Shown here one piece after another: positions 36,878 through 46,666 of a stretch of 64,000 bases of DNA. Location: the NCBI RefSeq assembly GCF_030409635.1, contig NZ_JAUFQF010000004.1:2576241-2640240 (forward strand), in the 5' to 3' direction. The stretch is from Vibrio agarivorans (GTDB lineage Bacteria > Pseudomonadota > Gammaproteobacteria > Enterobacterales > Vibrionaceae). The position numbers and the translations under genes are program-made. Each line of letters starts with the position of its first letter. Position 1 is the stretch's first letter. The notes beneath the pieces were generated by a model. It was not told where the DNA came from. It saw only the letters and a program-made list of their open reading frames with translations, and ran no database searches.

Positions 36878-37275
36878 GGGGTTGACCTAAATAACTTTCA
36901 ATTTAGAAGCAAAAATTGACCTGAAGGGTAAATCAATCTTTCTGGGTTGATAGGTCATTTAGCGTCAATCACTAGACTCTGTTCTCTGTATAACTTATTA
37001 GAGCTTAATTTAAGCTACAGGCAACAATTAACTTTCGTTAATCCGTTAGATTTGCGGCAAATAGATCAGCTTGAACTAGATCATTTGTTTAACATATCAA
37101 CACCCATTGTTATCAAAGAGTTAAAATCATTCAACCGCCACTCTAATGGTGTTAATTTGATCTCTATTTTTGAAATCTTTGCTTGCATTTATGTGCAATA
37201 AATAGACAATAACATCCGTTGAATGAATAACACTTTCGTGTATGGATGCGGGTTGTACCTATTCGAGGTTTTATA
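36878..37275. other. Gene-poor stretch
   Basis: AT-rich, with no supported gene. An 84-codon TTG reading (36947-37201) lacks a ribosome site and has no recognisable pattern. The right end holds the leader of the membrane protein at 37276. Confidence 0.5.
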
Positions 37276-37623
37276 ATGAAAATTGCTATCGCGTTAGTTT
37301 GTCTTACCCTTTTTGGCTTTACTTCTATCGAACACGCTGATGCTTTTGCTGCTGGATCAGTGATCGCGCTACTGTCACTTACCGCTTGCTACTGGGTGGC
37401 ATTTCGTCCGACTAAAGTACCAGAGTTTGCTCTCGGCCTACTTTTCCTAGGGTTAATGACTAAACTGATGATCACATCGCTTGGACTGTCAGTCACTTTC
37501 CTTACTGATCTTGCTTCATCACCACTAGTCGCAGTAATGGCCTATTTTTACACATCAATTGGCGCAACGATCTACTGGTATCGCCGCCGCAAAGCGCGAC
37601 CAAGCATTGATGGTATGGCGTAA
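37276..37623 (+). CDS. Small membrane protein of unknown function
   Basis: About 115 residues with four hydrophobic segments and a basic C-terminus (Y-W-Y-R-R-R-K-A-R). GAGG lies 8 bases before the ATG at 37276, favoured over 37246. No family recognised. A bidirectional terminator follows. Confidence 0.65.
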   Translation: MKIAIALVCLTLFGFTSIEHADAFAAGSVIALLSLTACYWVAFRPTKVPEFALGLLFLGLMTKLMITSLGLSVTFLTDLASSPLVAVMAYFYTSIGATIYWYRRRKARPSIDGMA

Positions 37624-37635
37624 TCATCCGAATAA

Positions 37636-37675
37636 AAAAATGGGCCAGAAAGCATATGCTCTCTGGCCCATTTTT
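37636..37675. terminator. Bidirectional terminator
   Basis: AAAAATGGGCCAGA and its complement form a 14-bp stem (37636-37649 with 37662-37675) enclosing AGCATATGCT, with A-run before and T-run after, between convergent genes. Confidence 0.85.
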
Positions 37676-37688
37676 CATTTTCTAAAAG

Positions 37689-38141
37689 CTAGTCATTCAA
37701 GTCTGAACTGATCTTTGCATATCTGTGCAGTAGCTCTGTGAGTACCTTAACCCAGCCAAATGCATCTTGAGGTCGTTGTGGAAGTAGCTTTTCGACTTCT
37801 TCGCAATGAGTTTGTAATGGGATGGCTCGCTCTAGATTGAAAGAAACCGCGTAAAAGTGCCACAACACTAAGCGGGTCATTCGTTCGCTGTTTTGATTTG
37901 CGTTATCCGAATCATCAAAGGCTTGCTGAATCTCACTTAATGCGATTGCGGTCATTCGCAGTGTCGCATCGAGCTTGGCAGACATCATTCGCTCTTCGCT
38001 ATCGACCTCTTCTTGCTCAAATGTAAAGAGCTCACTCATCGTATCTTCTGGTACCATTCGGGAGATCATTCTTAACGCGAACTCCTCCAACTCATGGCGT
38101 GGCATCTCAGTAAGACATGGGTATGTATAATCACGAAGCAT
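37689..38141 (-). CDS. Conserved-looking soluble protein of unknown function
   Basis: 150 residues, helical, acidic, with no signal or membrane segment. L-E-E-F-A-L-R-M-I-S-R-M-V-P and H-F-Y-A-V-S-F-N-L-E-R-A are the most regular parts. Family not recognised. Confidence 0.6.
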   Translation of the reverse strand: MLRDYTYPCLTEMPRHELEEFALRMISRMVPEDTMSELFTFEQEEVDSEERMMSAKLDATLRMTAIALSEIQQAFDDSDNANQNSERMTRLVLWHFYAVSFNLERAIPLQTHCEEVEKLLPQRPQDAFGWVKVLTELLHRYAKISSDLND

Positions 38142-38230
38142 CGTTGTTTGCTCAAATCAAAAAAACTTGTGGGCATTTAATGACAAACTAAAGGCACAGT
38201 CAAATTTAGAACCGCAGATCAATCAACCGT

Positions 38231-38458
38231 TCATTCCTCTCGGATAAAACCAAGTGCAAGATGACGTAGGTATCGAACCAAACCGGAAAAGATTAACACC
38301 CAGCTTACCAAGCAGGTTACGACCATATCTTTGACTTCATCCCCTGTCATCGCAAGGAGGTTAAAAGAAAAAATTCGTGTGACAAAATCGATCATAAACA
38401 GCAAACAAACAATGATCAGCACATCGGTAACACTTTCAAAAAGTCTTCTTTTCAACAT
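38231..38458 (-). CDS. Small two-segment membrane protein of unknown function
   Basis: 75 residues with hydrophobic spans at about 11-28 and 46-64. A GGGTGA motif precedes a double ATG, and the second (38458) gives a better spacing. No family recognised. It lies next to the chemotaxis receptor but has its own spacing and no visible link. Confidence 0.55.
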   Translation of the reverse strand: MLKRRLFESVTDVLIIVCLLFMIDFVTRIFSFNLLAMTGDEVKDMVVTCLVSWVLIFSGLVRYLRHLALGFIREE

Positions 38459-38542
38459 CATTCACCCATCGGTATTTCATTGCGGACTTTAAGCTTATCA
38501 CAATGAAACACACGATAATGGTGCCCAATCACACGAAAGTAT

Positions 38543-40429
38543 CTAGCCCAACTTAAACACCCCAACCTTTTGGCTGAGTGCTTTTGATTGTTGAGTCAAC
38601 TCTTTCGATTCATTCAGTGCGTTGGTCGCGACATTGGCCAAGTTATCTGTCCCCATTTTTAGAGTGTGAACATTTTGGTTGATGTCTTGCGTAACTTGGC
38701 TTTGCTCTTGTGCCGCGGTGGCGATTTGGGTAGCCATATCGCTGATTAACTCAACACTTCCCTTGATATCACTAATCGCAAAAGATGCATCCTCTGCGTG
38801 TTTAACCGAGTTATCGGCAAGCTGAGAGCTTGAACCCATTAAACCAACCGCCTTTTTGGTGGTCTTTTGTAATGTTTCAATTGTCGCTTTTATCTCTTCA
38901 GTTGAACTATGGGTACGTTGAGACAAAACTCTCACTTCATCAGCAACAACCGAAAAACCACGCCCTTGTGAACCAGCGCGAGCTGCTTCTATCGCTGCGT
39001 TGAGTGCAAGCAGGTTTGTTTGCTCTGCAATTTCTCTAATCGTCAATAATACATTTGAGATGTCATTGGCATACACATCAAGGTCAGAAATCACTCGATT
39101 CGCCTCTTCCAACTCTTGTGCTAAGTTGTGAATTGATTCTTTTGTTTGCACCACTAGCTGTTGACCACTTTGCGTATTTTCAGTCGATGACAACGCAGCC
39201 TCTGCGGTGCTATCTGCATGCAGTGCTATTTCTTTCGTCGCAGAAGACATCTGAGTGACAGCGGTGGCAATCATAGCGACTTCTTGCTGTTGGGCGGAGA
39301 GCACGTTGGCCGCATCGCTCGCTCGTGATGAACTATCAATCGAGTTGTGAGACAAGATATCCGCTTCATTTCTCACATGTTGAATAATGACCTGAAGCGT
39401 GTCCATAAACTGGTTAAAGCGTTTTGCTACTTGACCAATTTCATCGTTAGATTCTACTTTCAAACGCTGCGTTAGATCCCCTTCACCACTTGCTATTTCT
39501 TTGAGAGCCGTTTCCACATTTTTCAATGGTTTTAGAAGGCGTGCGCATACGACATTGAACACTGCAATACATCCCGCAATAACAAGTAATATCGCCAGTA
39601 TCTGTTTGCTTAATGATGCTTTCAAAGGTGCAAGAAGCGTTTGATGATCCAAGATAACCACGGTAAAGAGCTCTGTATTGGGGATGGCTTGCACCACGAC
39701 CAACTGTTGACCCATCTCATTTTCAAGTAATCTGTGTCCAGAGGTTTGAGAAATATGTGAAATCGTCTGGTAATTGAGTCCTAACTTTCGTACGGATTGA
39801 TTCAACAAAGAGGTATCGTTATGTACAAAGACATTCCCTTTAGTGTTCGAAATAAACGCCTCCCCCTCAATCGGTAAGTCGATACCCTGCAAGCCTTGAA
39901 CAATATCTTGAATTTCAACATCCGCACCAATCACCGCATGGCCATCAGCGATTGTTACCCATTTTCCCATCGAAACAACATTTGCCCCTGTTGCTGCAGC
40001 TACTGTTGGCTCATCGATAAACACACTGGTTGGCGCTAACTCTGCGTTGATATACCACCCCCACTCTCTCGGGTCGTTGTTACCAACAGGCAGTTGTACA
40101 CCATTAGCATTCACTTGAGAGCCATCGCTAAAGGCTAAAAAGACATTGTCAAAATCGCCCGAATCCCGAACTTGTTCCAAATGACTTTGCGCTGTCCTTG
40201 AGTCGGTTGTTGCAGGTAATGCTTCTAGAGCTCGACCTTTTGAAGCAAACCAATCCGCCACATATCGGTTATAGGCACCAATACTGTTTCTTATTTGTTC
40301 AGTCGTAGTCTGATTAAGGTTATGGATCGCATTCTGAAAGTTAACCACTTCCAACACGGCAATACCTAAAATAAGCGAAAGGCTGGCAGAGATTGCCAGT
40401 TTGTTCTTGAAAGAGAGGTTATTTAGCAT
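38543..40429 (-). CDS. Methyl-accepting chemotaxis protein
   Basis: About 628 residues. TM1 is at about 10-32, a periplasmic Cache-like ligand domain spans about 33-265, and TM2 is at about 275-298. HAMP follows, then the signalling domain with hairpin tip [18 protein letters not shown]. The sensed ligand is unknown. ATG 40429 is favoured over TTG 40447. Confidence 0.93.
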   Translation of the reverse strand: MLNNLSFKNKLAISASLSLILGIAVLEVVNFQNAIHNLNQTTTEQIRNSIGAYNRYVADWFASKGRALEALPATTDSRTAQSHLEQVRDSGDFDNVFLAFSDGSQVNANGVQLPVGNNDPREWGWYINAELAPTSVFIDEPTVAAATGANVVSMGKWVTIADGHAVIGADVEIQDIVQGLQGIDLPIEGEAFISNTKGNVFVHNDTSLLNQSVRKLGLNYQTISHISQTSGHRLLENEMGQQLVVVQAIPNTELFTVVILDHQTLLAPLKASLSKQILAILLVIAGCIAVFNVVCARLLKPLKNVETALKEIASGEGDLTQRLKVESNDEIGQVAKRFNQFMDTLQVIIQHVRNEADILSHNSIDSSSRASDAANVLSAQQQEVAMIATAVTQMSSATKEIALHADSTAEAALSSTENTQSGQQLVVQTKESIHNLAQELEEANRVISDLDVYANDISNVLLTIREIAEQTNLLALNAAIEAARAGSQGRGFSVVADEVRVLSQRTHSSTEEIKATIETLQKTTKKAVGLMGSSSQLADNSVKHAEDASFAISDIKGSVELISDMATQIATAAQEQSQVTQDINQNVHTLKMGTDNLANVATNALNESKELTQQSKALSQKVGVFKLG

Positions 40430-40594
40430 ATGAATTTTAGCCAACAAATGTATTCAATAGTGTTATCGCGGTCTTATACCACACCTTAACAAAACGACTT
40501 CAACGGTATTTGTATTAAATTGTTTCAAAGAAACTTTACATCAACTCGGTCTATAATTGGCTAAAGATAAGGCTGTGAATCAGAAGGGGTCATT

Positions 40595-41098
40595 ATGGGA
40601 AGTCTCGTCGCAGTGATCATCGGTGTTGCATTGGGCTCTTTACTTGGCATCGGAGGGGCGTTTGTCGGTGGCCTCGCTGGATTGTTTCTCGCTAATCTAG
40701 GGAACTTGAATGGCGGCGAACAAGCTGGAATAGACTCAACTTTGCCAGATGACAATAGTGTTGATCTAAACTCACCATCTCAACAGTCATCAAGTCTGTA
40801 CTCAACATTAAGTTCTTCAATATTTAATGACGAGGATGAAGTTTCAAACTCACTCGATACAGAAACCCTGTCTTTTGACGATGACAATTCTATCAACCCA
40901 GCAACCGGCCTACCTATGGTTGGCGGAATTGGCGGCCTCGATGTGCAAGGAAATCCATACGGTTTCGACAACTCAGATGACCCTTTTGAAAGCTCGCTTT
41001 CAGACCCTTTTGAAGATGATTTTATGTCGACAGATGACACTTCATCGATGTTTGATGATGATAGTTTTTCAAGTAGTTTTGATGATGACTGGCGGTAA
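40595..41098 (+). CDS. Glycine-rich membrane-anchored protein with long Ser/Asp-rich tail
   Basis: 167 residues. Residues 4-35 form a Gly/Ala hydrophobic segment (G-V-A-L-G-S-L-L-G-I-G-G-A-F-V-G-G). The tail from about 45 is Ser/Asp-rich and low complexity. At about 110 it has N-P-A-T-G-L-P-M-V-G-G and D-V-Q-G-N-P-Y-G-F, a motif I have seen in small bacterial proteins of unknown function. AAGGGGT precedes the ATG. The repeats D-P-F-E-x-S/D near the end are noticeable. Confidence 0.6.
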   Translation: MGSLVAVIIGVALGSLLGIGGAFVGGLAGLFLANLGNLNGGEQAGIDSTLPDDNSVDLNSPSQQSSSLYSTLSSSIFNDEDEVSNSLDTETLSFDDDNSINPATGLPMVGGIGGLDVQGNPYGFDNSDDPFESSLSDPFEDDFMSTDDTSSMFDDDSFSSSFDDDWR

Positions 41099-41116
41099 GA
41101 GTGATATTAAAACGTC

Positions 41117-41147
41117 AATACAGAGACTTAGCTCAAGCCTCTGTATT
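41117..41147 (+). terminator. Terminator-like hairpin between convergent genes
   Basis: AATACAGAG and CTCTGTATT form a perfect 9-bp stem with a 13-base loop, 19 bases past the plus-strand stop at 41098. Confidence 0.5.
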
Positions 41148-41163
41148 ACTCCCATAAGTTAAA

Positions 41164-42066
41164 TTACTTATTAGCGTTTAGCTGTTTTGCTGAATGATTT
41201 CGCGCTCGTTCACTTAAGACTTCTTTAGAATACACACCTTCGTTCAATGACTGTGCACGAACAGTGTTGGACTGCGCTTGTTCATAACTGACTAACTTGT
41301 ATTCCATCGCATACTCACGGTCTATTGTTTTTGCAACAAGACCAATGTTTGCACAATGTATGTCCAAAGATGATGCACCATTCCAGTACCCATCGCGCTG
41401 AACCAATATACAATCGTTAAATGTATTCTCGCCCAAAGTAACAGATTCGATTAGGGAAACAACCGACTTTGTACGAGCAAAGAACCAATTATCTCCGGCT
41501 TCGTACCATATACCCTCATCTTCAAGTATCGTTGCATGTTCACTATAAGCAGTTGTCTGACCTAAAACTACTTGTGATGCATATTCAGATAATACATCAA
41601 TTTTTCTAACCTGAGACTCTCGAGTTTCTTGACCTTCATAGGTATTTACCCAGGTTATTGTCTCGGTACCGTCTCCATTATCTTTCCAGATCTCTGAATA
41701 ATTCATTGACACGAAACCATCTTGATCGACACACTTTGAACTAAACTCGTACTCTGTATCAGAAATGAAGTTATCTGTCTCGGTACACACTGTTTCAAAC
41801 GTAACCCAGCCTGAACCATCATCTGTCATGTAACGGTCACGATAATATTCAAACGTGTATTTACCATTAGCTGCCGAGTAAGTATCCAAATCGATAACCA
41901 CAGTATTACTTTCAGGCAGTGCACTAGCAGCCACTTTGCCATCAGAACCAATTACTGTCACACCGTTGATCTGAATCTGACCTTCAACATTTAAAACAGC
42001 ATTACTAGCGAAAACCCCTGTACTGACGGTTGATAGAATAGCCAACGCAATAATATTTTTATTCAT
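41164..42066 (-). CDS. Secreted protein of unknown function
   Basis: 300 residues. The signal peptide ends V-F-A-S at about 21. The N-terminal N-V-E-G-Q-I-Q-I-N-G-V-T-V-I-G-S-D-G pattern looks like a beta-helix or surface-protein start. Five cysteines lie in the mature part, of which four could pair. Family not recognised. It is 10 bases downstream of a lipoprotein gene, so one operon. Confidence 0.65.
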   Translation of the reverse strand: MNKNIIALAILSTVSTGVFASNAVLNVEGQIQINGVTVIGSDGKVAASALPESNTVVIDLDTYSAANGKYTFEYYRDRYMTDDGSGWVTFETVCTETDNFISDTEYEFSSKCVDQDGFVSMNYSEIWKDNGDGTETITWVNTYEGQETRESQVRKIDVLSEYASQVVLGQTTAYSEHATILEDEGIWYEAGDNWFFARTKSVVSLIESVTLGENTFNDCILVQRDGYWNGASSLDIHCANIGLVAKTIDREYAMEYKLVSYEQAQSNTVRAQSLNEGVYSKEVLSERARNHSAKQLNANK

Positions 42067-42076
42067 TATAAATCCT

Positions 42077-42358
42077 TTATTTTATTGTTAGATTCCCTTG
42101 AACAACAAGCTTTTCAGAATACTCATCGCCTGATGTTAAAGAAAAGACTTCACTGTCTTTTAAACTAATTGTGGTGTCGGAGTTTGCGTCCACGATGATT
42201 TGCTCATATGTAATACCCGTATCTGAGTCAACAACCGTTTCTGAGTCCTTTTTAAAGTCATCACCAGAAACAACATTGTCTCCTATAGGGCTATCACCAG
42301 AGTCACTTCCACAACCAGCAAGCAGAACAATGAGCATACCTAATCCTACGTATTTCAT
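42077..42358 (-). CDS. Small acidic lipoprotein
   Basis: 93 residues. Lipobox L-A-G-C at about residue 16, then an Asp/Ser-rich acidic part and a short beta-like C-terminus (L-V-V-Q-G-N-L-T-I-K). It is the first gene of the two-gene unit with the secreted protein at 41164. Function unknown. Confidence 0.65.
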   Translation of the reverse strand: MKYVGLGMLIVLLAGCGSDSGDSPIGDNVVSGDDFKKDSETVVDSDTGITYEQIIVDANSDTTISLKDSEVFSLTSGDEYSEKLVVQGNLTIK

Positions 42359-42559
42359 TGATTTACCTCTTAATGATTACTTGCACGCAAAGTGCTAGAA
42401 AAAAATAACTTACATCAAGGCAACATCTCAACCTTGAGACAAAAATTTGCTGGAAGTGGTCTCACAAATAATATCTTGTATTACATCATTTGCATGTAGC
42501 ACATGTTGAATGCAGCTTTTACTTCGTTGTTTTGTTTATATTTTGGCAATATAAACTAA

Positions 42560-42587
42560 AAAAGCACTCGGATATGCGAGTGCTTTT
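42560..42587 (-). terminator. Terminator of the fimbrial operon
   Basis: AAAAGCACTCG and CGAGTGCTTTT form a perfect 11-bp stem with a 6-base loop and a T-run on the minus strand, 14 bases past the tip-subunit stop. Confidence 0.85.
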
Positions 42588-42601
42588 GTTGCAGTTCAAT
42601 A

Positions 42602-43477
42602 CTAATACCGCGCTTTCACCTCAACTCGAATCACATCTCTGTACGTACCCGCATAGGCAAAATCGGTCTCTCCGACGACCAAGCGCATCGGGATATGATC
42701 GAGCATCAGCATTCGCTGGTTTTGAATTGAATAATTCAGCTTATTATTTACTGGTTTGCCATCGAACCAAAGCTGATAATCGATAGCGACATTACGTTTC
42801 TTGTTGTGTTTTAGCTCTCCATACTCACGTTCAACGGTGACATCGACATTGGCGTTGGACAGTAGATAGAAGAAGGCCTTGTGTTCATCCCCTTTGTTTA
42901 AAGTACCTAGGTCCATTGCGTAGTGATCACCTAACCCTCGTATATTTTGCGAGCGAATAGGGTCTAACACAAAGAACACAAATGGCGGGATAAAGAGGTT
43001 CAAACGCGTGGTTTTTTCATCCGGCTTGCCACTTAGCTTCAGTGTCGCATTAACATTTGCTGCGTAGTTTGAAGAAGGTGCCATACGTGCGTCTCTAAGC
43101 TTTATCCAAAACTTGGTTTGTGCAGAGTTTTCAAGCTTTAGGCGATAACCTTCATTAACGACATAGTTGAGATGCCTAAAATTACGGTCTAGAAACTCTA
43201 CATCAAGTTTCGCCCGTGTTGATTGCACTTGACTTAGTTTCTTACCATCGATAGAGAGTGATAGATATGGGTAGCGACAATTTCTAATATCACGACTTAA
43301 ATTGATGTAAGCAGGGATATAGCCGGATTTATCTTCGCGGTACTCCACCCCTAACGTATCGATATTGATAGTCCAATTGCCATCACATTCAGATGCTGAA
43401 GTCACCGCCGGAATCGCCAGTAATATTATTGCCCATGTAATTAGGTTAAATAAGGTCTTTAGGTAATTCATCATCAT
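42602..43477 (-). CDS. Fimbrial minor/tip-like subunit
   Basis: 291 residues. The signal peptide ends T-S-A-S. The C-terminus A-G-T-Y-R-D-V-I-R-V-E-V matches the last beta strand of archaic chaperone-usher subunits, and two N-terminal cysteines may pair. The length, about 80 residues more than the major subunit, suggests an adhesin with an extra domain. It overlaps the usher stop by about 30 bases, so translational coupling is likely. Confidence 0.7.
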   Translation of the reverse strand: MMMNYLKTLFNLITWAIILLAIPAVTSASECDGNWTINIDTLGVEYREDKSGYIPAYINLSRDIRNCRYPYLSLSIDGKKLSQVQSTRAKLDVEFLDRNFRHLNYVVNEGYRLKLENSAQTKFWIKLRDARMAPSSNYAANVNATLKLSGKPDEKTTRLNLFIPPFVFFVLDPIRSQNIRGLGDHYAMDLGTLNKGDEHKAFFYLLSNANVDVTVEREYGELKHNKKRNVAIDYQLWFDGKPVNNKLNYSIQNQRMLMLDHIPMRLVVGETDFAYAGTYRDVIRVEVKARY

Positions 43478-45887
43478 GTTCCACCCCCTCCAATTTAATT
43501 GTGGGTAGGTAAACTAAATTAGTATCGTCGTCTTGAATTGTGAGTATGCCAACAGGCTCATCAAATCCATCCAACCACACTTGATAGTCTCCTGCTGCGA
43601 TCCCTTCAAGTACAAAGCGACCCGCTTTATTGGTAAAAAATGAGACCGTCATGTCTTCATTCTCAACCCGCCCTTGCTGCAACTCTATCGGTACGCCTTC
43701 AGAGTCAGTAAAAGTACCGATAATGGTTTTCGAAGCTTCTGAGCCAACTTGAATGACATGCCCAGTCACACTGCCAGCAGTAACACTGTGTGCACTTGGG
43801 CCCAAGTTATATCCGATTGGTGCATCAGGTGATGAAACAAACACTTCAGCTTCAACATGACCACCATCCAAGCTCGCGAGGTTACTTATCGCCCTTGTCG
43901 AGATGGATTCCGGCTCATCGTCCGCTAGCGCATTAACATACACATCAGCGTCTAAAGAGCGGTGAACATTGATGATGGCAACTGAGCCTGAATATGGACG
44001 CCCCCAGCCAACATTGCTATCCACGACAGAAAGTGCTGTACTTATTCGTGCCGAGACGTCATGACTGTTATTGTCTTCCTCATGGGTGAAGCCATATTCC
44101 GCCTCAGCATTAAAACGATTTCCGACGTAATTCGTTAACCCACTGTAAGTTTGGGTATCTTCGTCACCCTCGGCAGTAAGTCGATAGCCATAACTGCCAA
44201 CAAACTCATTAGAGGACTTCTGGTAGCGCGCACGCAACTTCTCTGTCGTCGAACTGTATGATACGTTCGCACTGTGGTCGGACGTTTCTGACGACCAACT
44301 CCATGCGACTGAGAAGATAAAACGCGTATCCGACAGGTCTTCATTAGGGTCTTCTTCGTGCTCGACGCCACCCGATATACTCCAATCATCCAATTGCCAA
44401 CCGAGTTCACCGGAAACATACCACTTATCCTCATTGCCATCGAAACTCTCATAAGAGCCATTGAAGTTTAGATCGGTATTCAATGAGAGATCGAACAGAT
44501 AACTAGAAGTGACGCTGTAACCAGAGTCTAGTTCTACATCACCCCAAGGTATTGCATTGTAATCTGTTTGATATTCAGCACTTAAGCGAAAGTTGGGTAA
44601 TCCATAACTATCAGCACCCCATATTTGATGCGCATAATCAAGGCTCACAATGCCGCCTTGCTCACTTTGTTGTTTGTTGTAGCTAGAAGATGCTCTTAAA
44701 CCGATATTGCCCCAATCAGTGCCTAAAGTAACGACGGCACCCGCTCGATTTCCATCCGGATGATAGACCCCATTTGCACCCACAGTGAGATAATCTGTTA
44801 CACCATATTCATAGAACGCACTACCCACCGTTTGATTTTGATCATATTCATACTTGTCATCCTCTATTGAAGACACGAGCCCAGCATACACCCCAAAGTC
44901 TGATATGCCCTCGCGAAGTAGCCGAGCATTAAAAAACTGACTATAAACGATGGTATCTGTACGTCCTGATACATAACGGATTTCAATACGAATATCATTA
45001 CTACCTGCATCCAGTGGAAGGTCGTCGAGTAGGTAACGGCCTGGTGGAAGACGAAACTCTGAAACGAAGATATCATTGACATACACCTCTAATTCCGCAC
45101 TTTCATTCAGGGTTATGGCTTGTGTGCCGCCGTTTTGTATATTGCGAGTCGGCTGTATTTCACTGTATAGACGCTCCCAAGCTAAACCTCCCAACTCAAC
45201 ACTTGGAATATGGCCAATGCTTTGCAAGCTAACATCTCCCATTGAAACACGCCACGGCCTATCTGGGTTATCCACATAAAGTTTTGCATCGCCTCGGTAA
45301 AAAGAAGAATCCGTCAATGATCCCGTTGAAGCATAGCCAGAAGTTTCAAAATTTAATCCTCTAACGCCGCCAATATTACCGCTGGTTATCCACTCACCTA
45401 GATAGTTATCACTGTTGTCATAACTGTCGTTGGCTTGATAGTCTGTCGAAAAATTGAAGATGTTATGCCATGCTAAAAATCCCGCTTGGCTGTATATTGG
45501 TTTTTGATATTCATTGTTAAATGAGATCTGTTGCTCGCGAGCGGCCTCGCTATCAATCGACATGATTAAGCTCAAGTCAGATGCATTCATAACAACGTTA
45601 ACACCTATTGCATCTAGTTGCTCAACCGTCATTTTTTCACCTAGGTGCTCAAATCTTCTGTATGCCGCTTCGGTTAAAATCTGTTGAAGCATTGGTTCAA
45701 TCGATGGTTTTGATATGGCAGAGACTTCAACGCCATCAGAGTACGCCTGAACATCCCCTAGTGGTAATGTCCCCAAATAGAGTGGCAACGGAAATAACCA
45801 CTCTTGCGCAGCAAGCTTTGAAGGTGCTGAGAAGATCATAGACAGCACCAAAACGATACTTTTTAACTTGATCCATGACGTTCTCAT
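43446..45887 (-). CDS. Fimbrial outer-membrane usher
   Basis: 813 residues. The signal peptide ends L-A-A-Q. The N-terminal W-L-F-P-L-P-L-Y-L-G-T-L-P-L-G-D-V-Q is the start of ushers of the alpha/archaic chaperone-usher type rather than the FimD type. A long region of alternating aromatic strands follows (24-strand barrel). The C-terminus has carboxypeptidase-regulatory-like strands (G-R-F-V-L-E-G-I-A-A-G-D-Y-Q-V-W). It exports and assembles the subunits. It lies 8 bases after the chaperone. Confidence 0.85.
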   Translation of the reverse strand: MRTSWIKLKSIVLVLSMIFSAPSKLAAQEWLFPLPLYLGTLPLGDVQAYSDGVEVSAISKPSIEPMLQQILTEAAYRRFEHLGEKMTVEQLDAIGVNVVMNASDLSLIMSIDSEAAREQQISFNNEYQKPIYSQAGFLAWHNIFNFSTDYQANDSYDNSDNYLGEWITSGNIGGVRGLNFETSGYASTGSLTDSSFYRGDAKLYVDNPDRPWRVSMGDVSLQSIGHIPSVELGGLAWERLYSEIQPTRNIQNGGTQAITLNESAELEVYVNDIFVSEFRLPPGRYLLDDLPLDAGSNDIRIEIRYVSGRTDTIVYSQFFNARLLREGISDFGVYAGLVSSIEDDKYEYDQNQTVGSAFYEYGVTDYLTVGANGVYHPDGNRAGAVVTLGTDWGNIGLRASSSYNKQQSEQGGIVSLDYAHQIWGADSYGLPNFRLSAEYQTDYNAIPWGDVELDSGYSVTSSYLFDLSLNTDLNFNGSYESFDGNEDKWYVSGELGWQLDDWSISGGVEHEEDPNEDLSDTRFIFSVAWSWSSETSDHSANVSYSSTTEKLRARYQKSSNEFVGSYGYRLTAEGDEDTQTYSGLTNYVGNRFNAEAEYGFTHEEDNNSHDVSARISTALSVVDSNVGWGRPYSGSVAIINVHRSLDADVYVNALADDEPESISTRAISNLASLDGGHVEAEVFVSSPDAPIGYNLGPSAHSVTAGSVTGHVIQVGSEASKTIIGTFTDSEGVPIELQQGRVENEDMTVSFFTNKAGRFVLEGIAAGDYQVWLDGFDEPVGILTIQDDDTNLVYLPTIKLEGVEHDDELPKDLI

Positions 45888-45895
45888 ATCGCCTC

Positions 45896-46570
45896 CTAAG
45901 GCTGATAATCTATCTCAACAGCTTGTGCATTTGACAGCTCACCATCAAGGCTTAAGATGGCGTTATAACCAGGAAGTAGATATAACCCAGCTTGATTAGC
46001 AAATCGTTCCCACGTTGTAGATTCATTGCCTTTCTCTGTTTTAAATTCGAACGTCATCTGTCCGAGATCTAGCACCCGCTGACCTTGGTTTCGGATGACC
46101 AACTGATCATTTTCAATCCAAGCGATGGGTTTTGCTTCTGTCTTTGGAGGGGAAACGTACGCGAGCGTAGAAAAATCAATAAGCATTTCCACTTCGCTAA
46201 CATCCTGCAATGGCTTGTTCAGTTTTATCTGTTTGAAAATAACTCGATATGGTTTAGTTTGATCTAATGCTTGGGCTGAAAGGTAACGTATTCTAAATTT
46301 TTGATACCCACCCGCTTTAACCTTTGCTTGAGGGGGAAGCACTAGAAATTCTTTATCCGCTGAAGTGAGTAGCTCTTCACCATTGATAATTTCCACCCCA
46401 TAAACGAACACTTCCACCACGATATCTTCATGTTCAATGTTCTTGATGGTATAAGTTGACTGAGACTTATCCCCAACAGTCTCAAGTAATTGATAAATGG
46501 GGCTCACTTCGTAAGCATTAGCAAAAAATGAAGTGAGAATCATAAGAAGTAGCACATTCGTTCTTTTCAT
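45896..46570 (-). CDS. Periplasmic fimbrial chaperone
   Basis: 224 residues. The signal peptide ends F-A-N-A at about residue 19. There are two Ig-like domains: V-S-P-I-Y-Q-L-L at the start, R-I-R-Y-L-S at about 93, and a P-Y-R-V-I-F-K-Q strand that donates to subunits. Belongs with the alpha/archaic chaperones. ATG 46570 has AAGGA; an upstream reading to 46645 has none. Confidence 0.8.
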   Translation of the reverse strand: MKRTNVLLLMILTSFFANAYEVSPIYQLLETVGDKSQSTYTIKNIEHEDIVVEVFVYGVEIINGEELLTSADKEFLVLPPQAKVKAGGYQKFRIRYLSAQALDQTKPYRVIFKQIKLNKPLQDVSEVEMLIDFSTLAYVSPPKTEAKPIAWIENDQLVIRNQGQRVLDLGQMTFEFKTEKGNESTTWERFANQAGLYLLPGYNAILSLDGELSNAQAVEIDYQP

Positions 46571-46666
46571 TATTCTGTCCTTAGAAGCAACACCATTGAA
46601 ATCACATTTATGATGAAGGTATGTGACTTGAGCACATACCTTCACAACTAACGAATAGTCACGGCA

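Noticed and set aside
36947-37201. 84-codon plus-strand reading from TTG
   Set aside because: No ribosome site, AT-driven composition and no recognisable pattern; kept only as part of a gene-poor stretch.
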